Source of the DNA: Anarhynchus alexandrinus
Lineage: Eukaryota; Chordata; Aves; Charadriiformes; Charadriidae
DNA length: 64,000 bases
NCBI GenBank assembly: GCA_008711295.1
Contig: VUYV01000102.1
Coordinates: 585,912-649,911 of the forward strand
Direction of reading: 5' to 3'
The translations under genes were made by a program, and so were the position numbers. Under the pieces are notes generated by a model, which searched no databases, was not told the origin of the DNA, and worked only from the letters and a program-made list of their open reading frames with translations. Shown here one piece after another: positions 63,823 through 64,000 of the stretch (position 1 is the first letter of the stretch; every line of letters begins with the position of its first letter).

Positions 63823-63883
63823 TGAGGTGACCCAGGGATGGTGACTCAACCGCTTCACTGGGCAGCCTGTTCCAATGCTTGAC
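63823..63883 (-). mobile_element. CR1 LINE fragment
   Basis: CCAGGGATGGTGACTCAACC and CACTGGGCAGCCTGTTCCAA match the same block as in the CR1 at 6302-7305. Only about 60 bp remain, followed by a TTA-rich simple repeat (63890-63920). Confidence 0.8.
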
Positions 63884-64000
63884 AAAAGCATTATTTTATT
63901 AATATTATTATTATTATTTAATTGATGTAATGTTGCATGTTAAGTTAATCAGGCTTAACCTTATTTGCGCACACAGTGAGGTGACACACATCTCAAAGAC

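Overview
The window is nuclear DNA from a bird. It carries most of one gene, TPP2 (tripeptidyl-peptidase II), on the + strand, and what looks like all of the coding sequence of METTL21C, a lysine methyltransferase, on the - strand. The two genes are tail to tail. The repeats point to birds, probably Neoaves: several CR1 LINE copies with the usual 3' end (TTCTGTGATTCTATG-type), and two ERVL-like solo LTRs that I recognise from neoavian genomes. Base composition, long AT-rich introns and GT-AG splice sites are vertebrate. I saw nothing prokaryotic, viral or plasmid-like beyond old endogenous retroviral LTRs.

Layout. Positions 1-1805 are an intron of TPP2; the exon(s) for the first ~55 residues, including the catalytic Asp, lie upstream. 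Twenty-eight coding exons of TPP2 run from 1806 to 50372. They join in frame without a break and encode 1194 residues plus a stop, exactly the length of human residues 56-1249. The catalytic His (264), oxyanion Asn (362), nucleophile Ser (449) and both N-terminus-anchoring Glu (305, 331) are present. The two largest introns (28027-37734 and 40629-49514) hold most of the repeats. METTL21C follows on the opposite strand: four coding exons between 55411 and 51561, joined in frame to 269 residues. The two stop codons are only about 1.2 kb apart, so the 3' ends may overlap. From 55.4 kb to the end there is no recognisable gene. This part holds a short CR1, a CpG-enriched patch, two unproven exon candidates and an old L3/CR1-like LINE fragment containing a 218-bp duplication joined at an N.

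The two genes work separately. TPP2 is a cytosolic serine exopeptidase that removes tripeptides from proteasome products. METTL21C is a protein-lysine methyltransferase best known from skeletal muscle. The adjacency TPP2-METTL21C is conserved synteny with human 13q33. I did not find a previously undescribed biological system. The observations most worth checking are the probable assembly duplications at N bases, the alternative splice donor in TPP2, the possible 3' overlap of the two genes, and the two exon candidates downstream of METTL21C.
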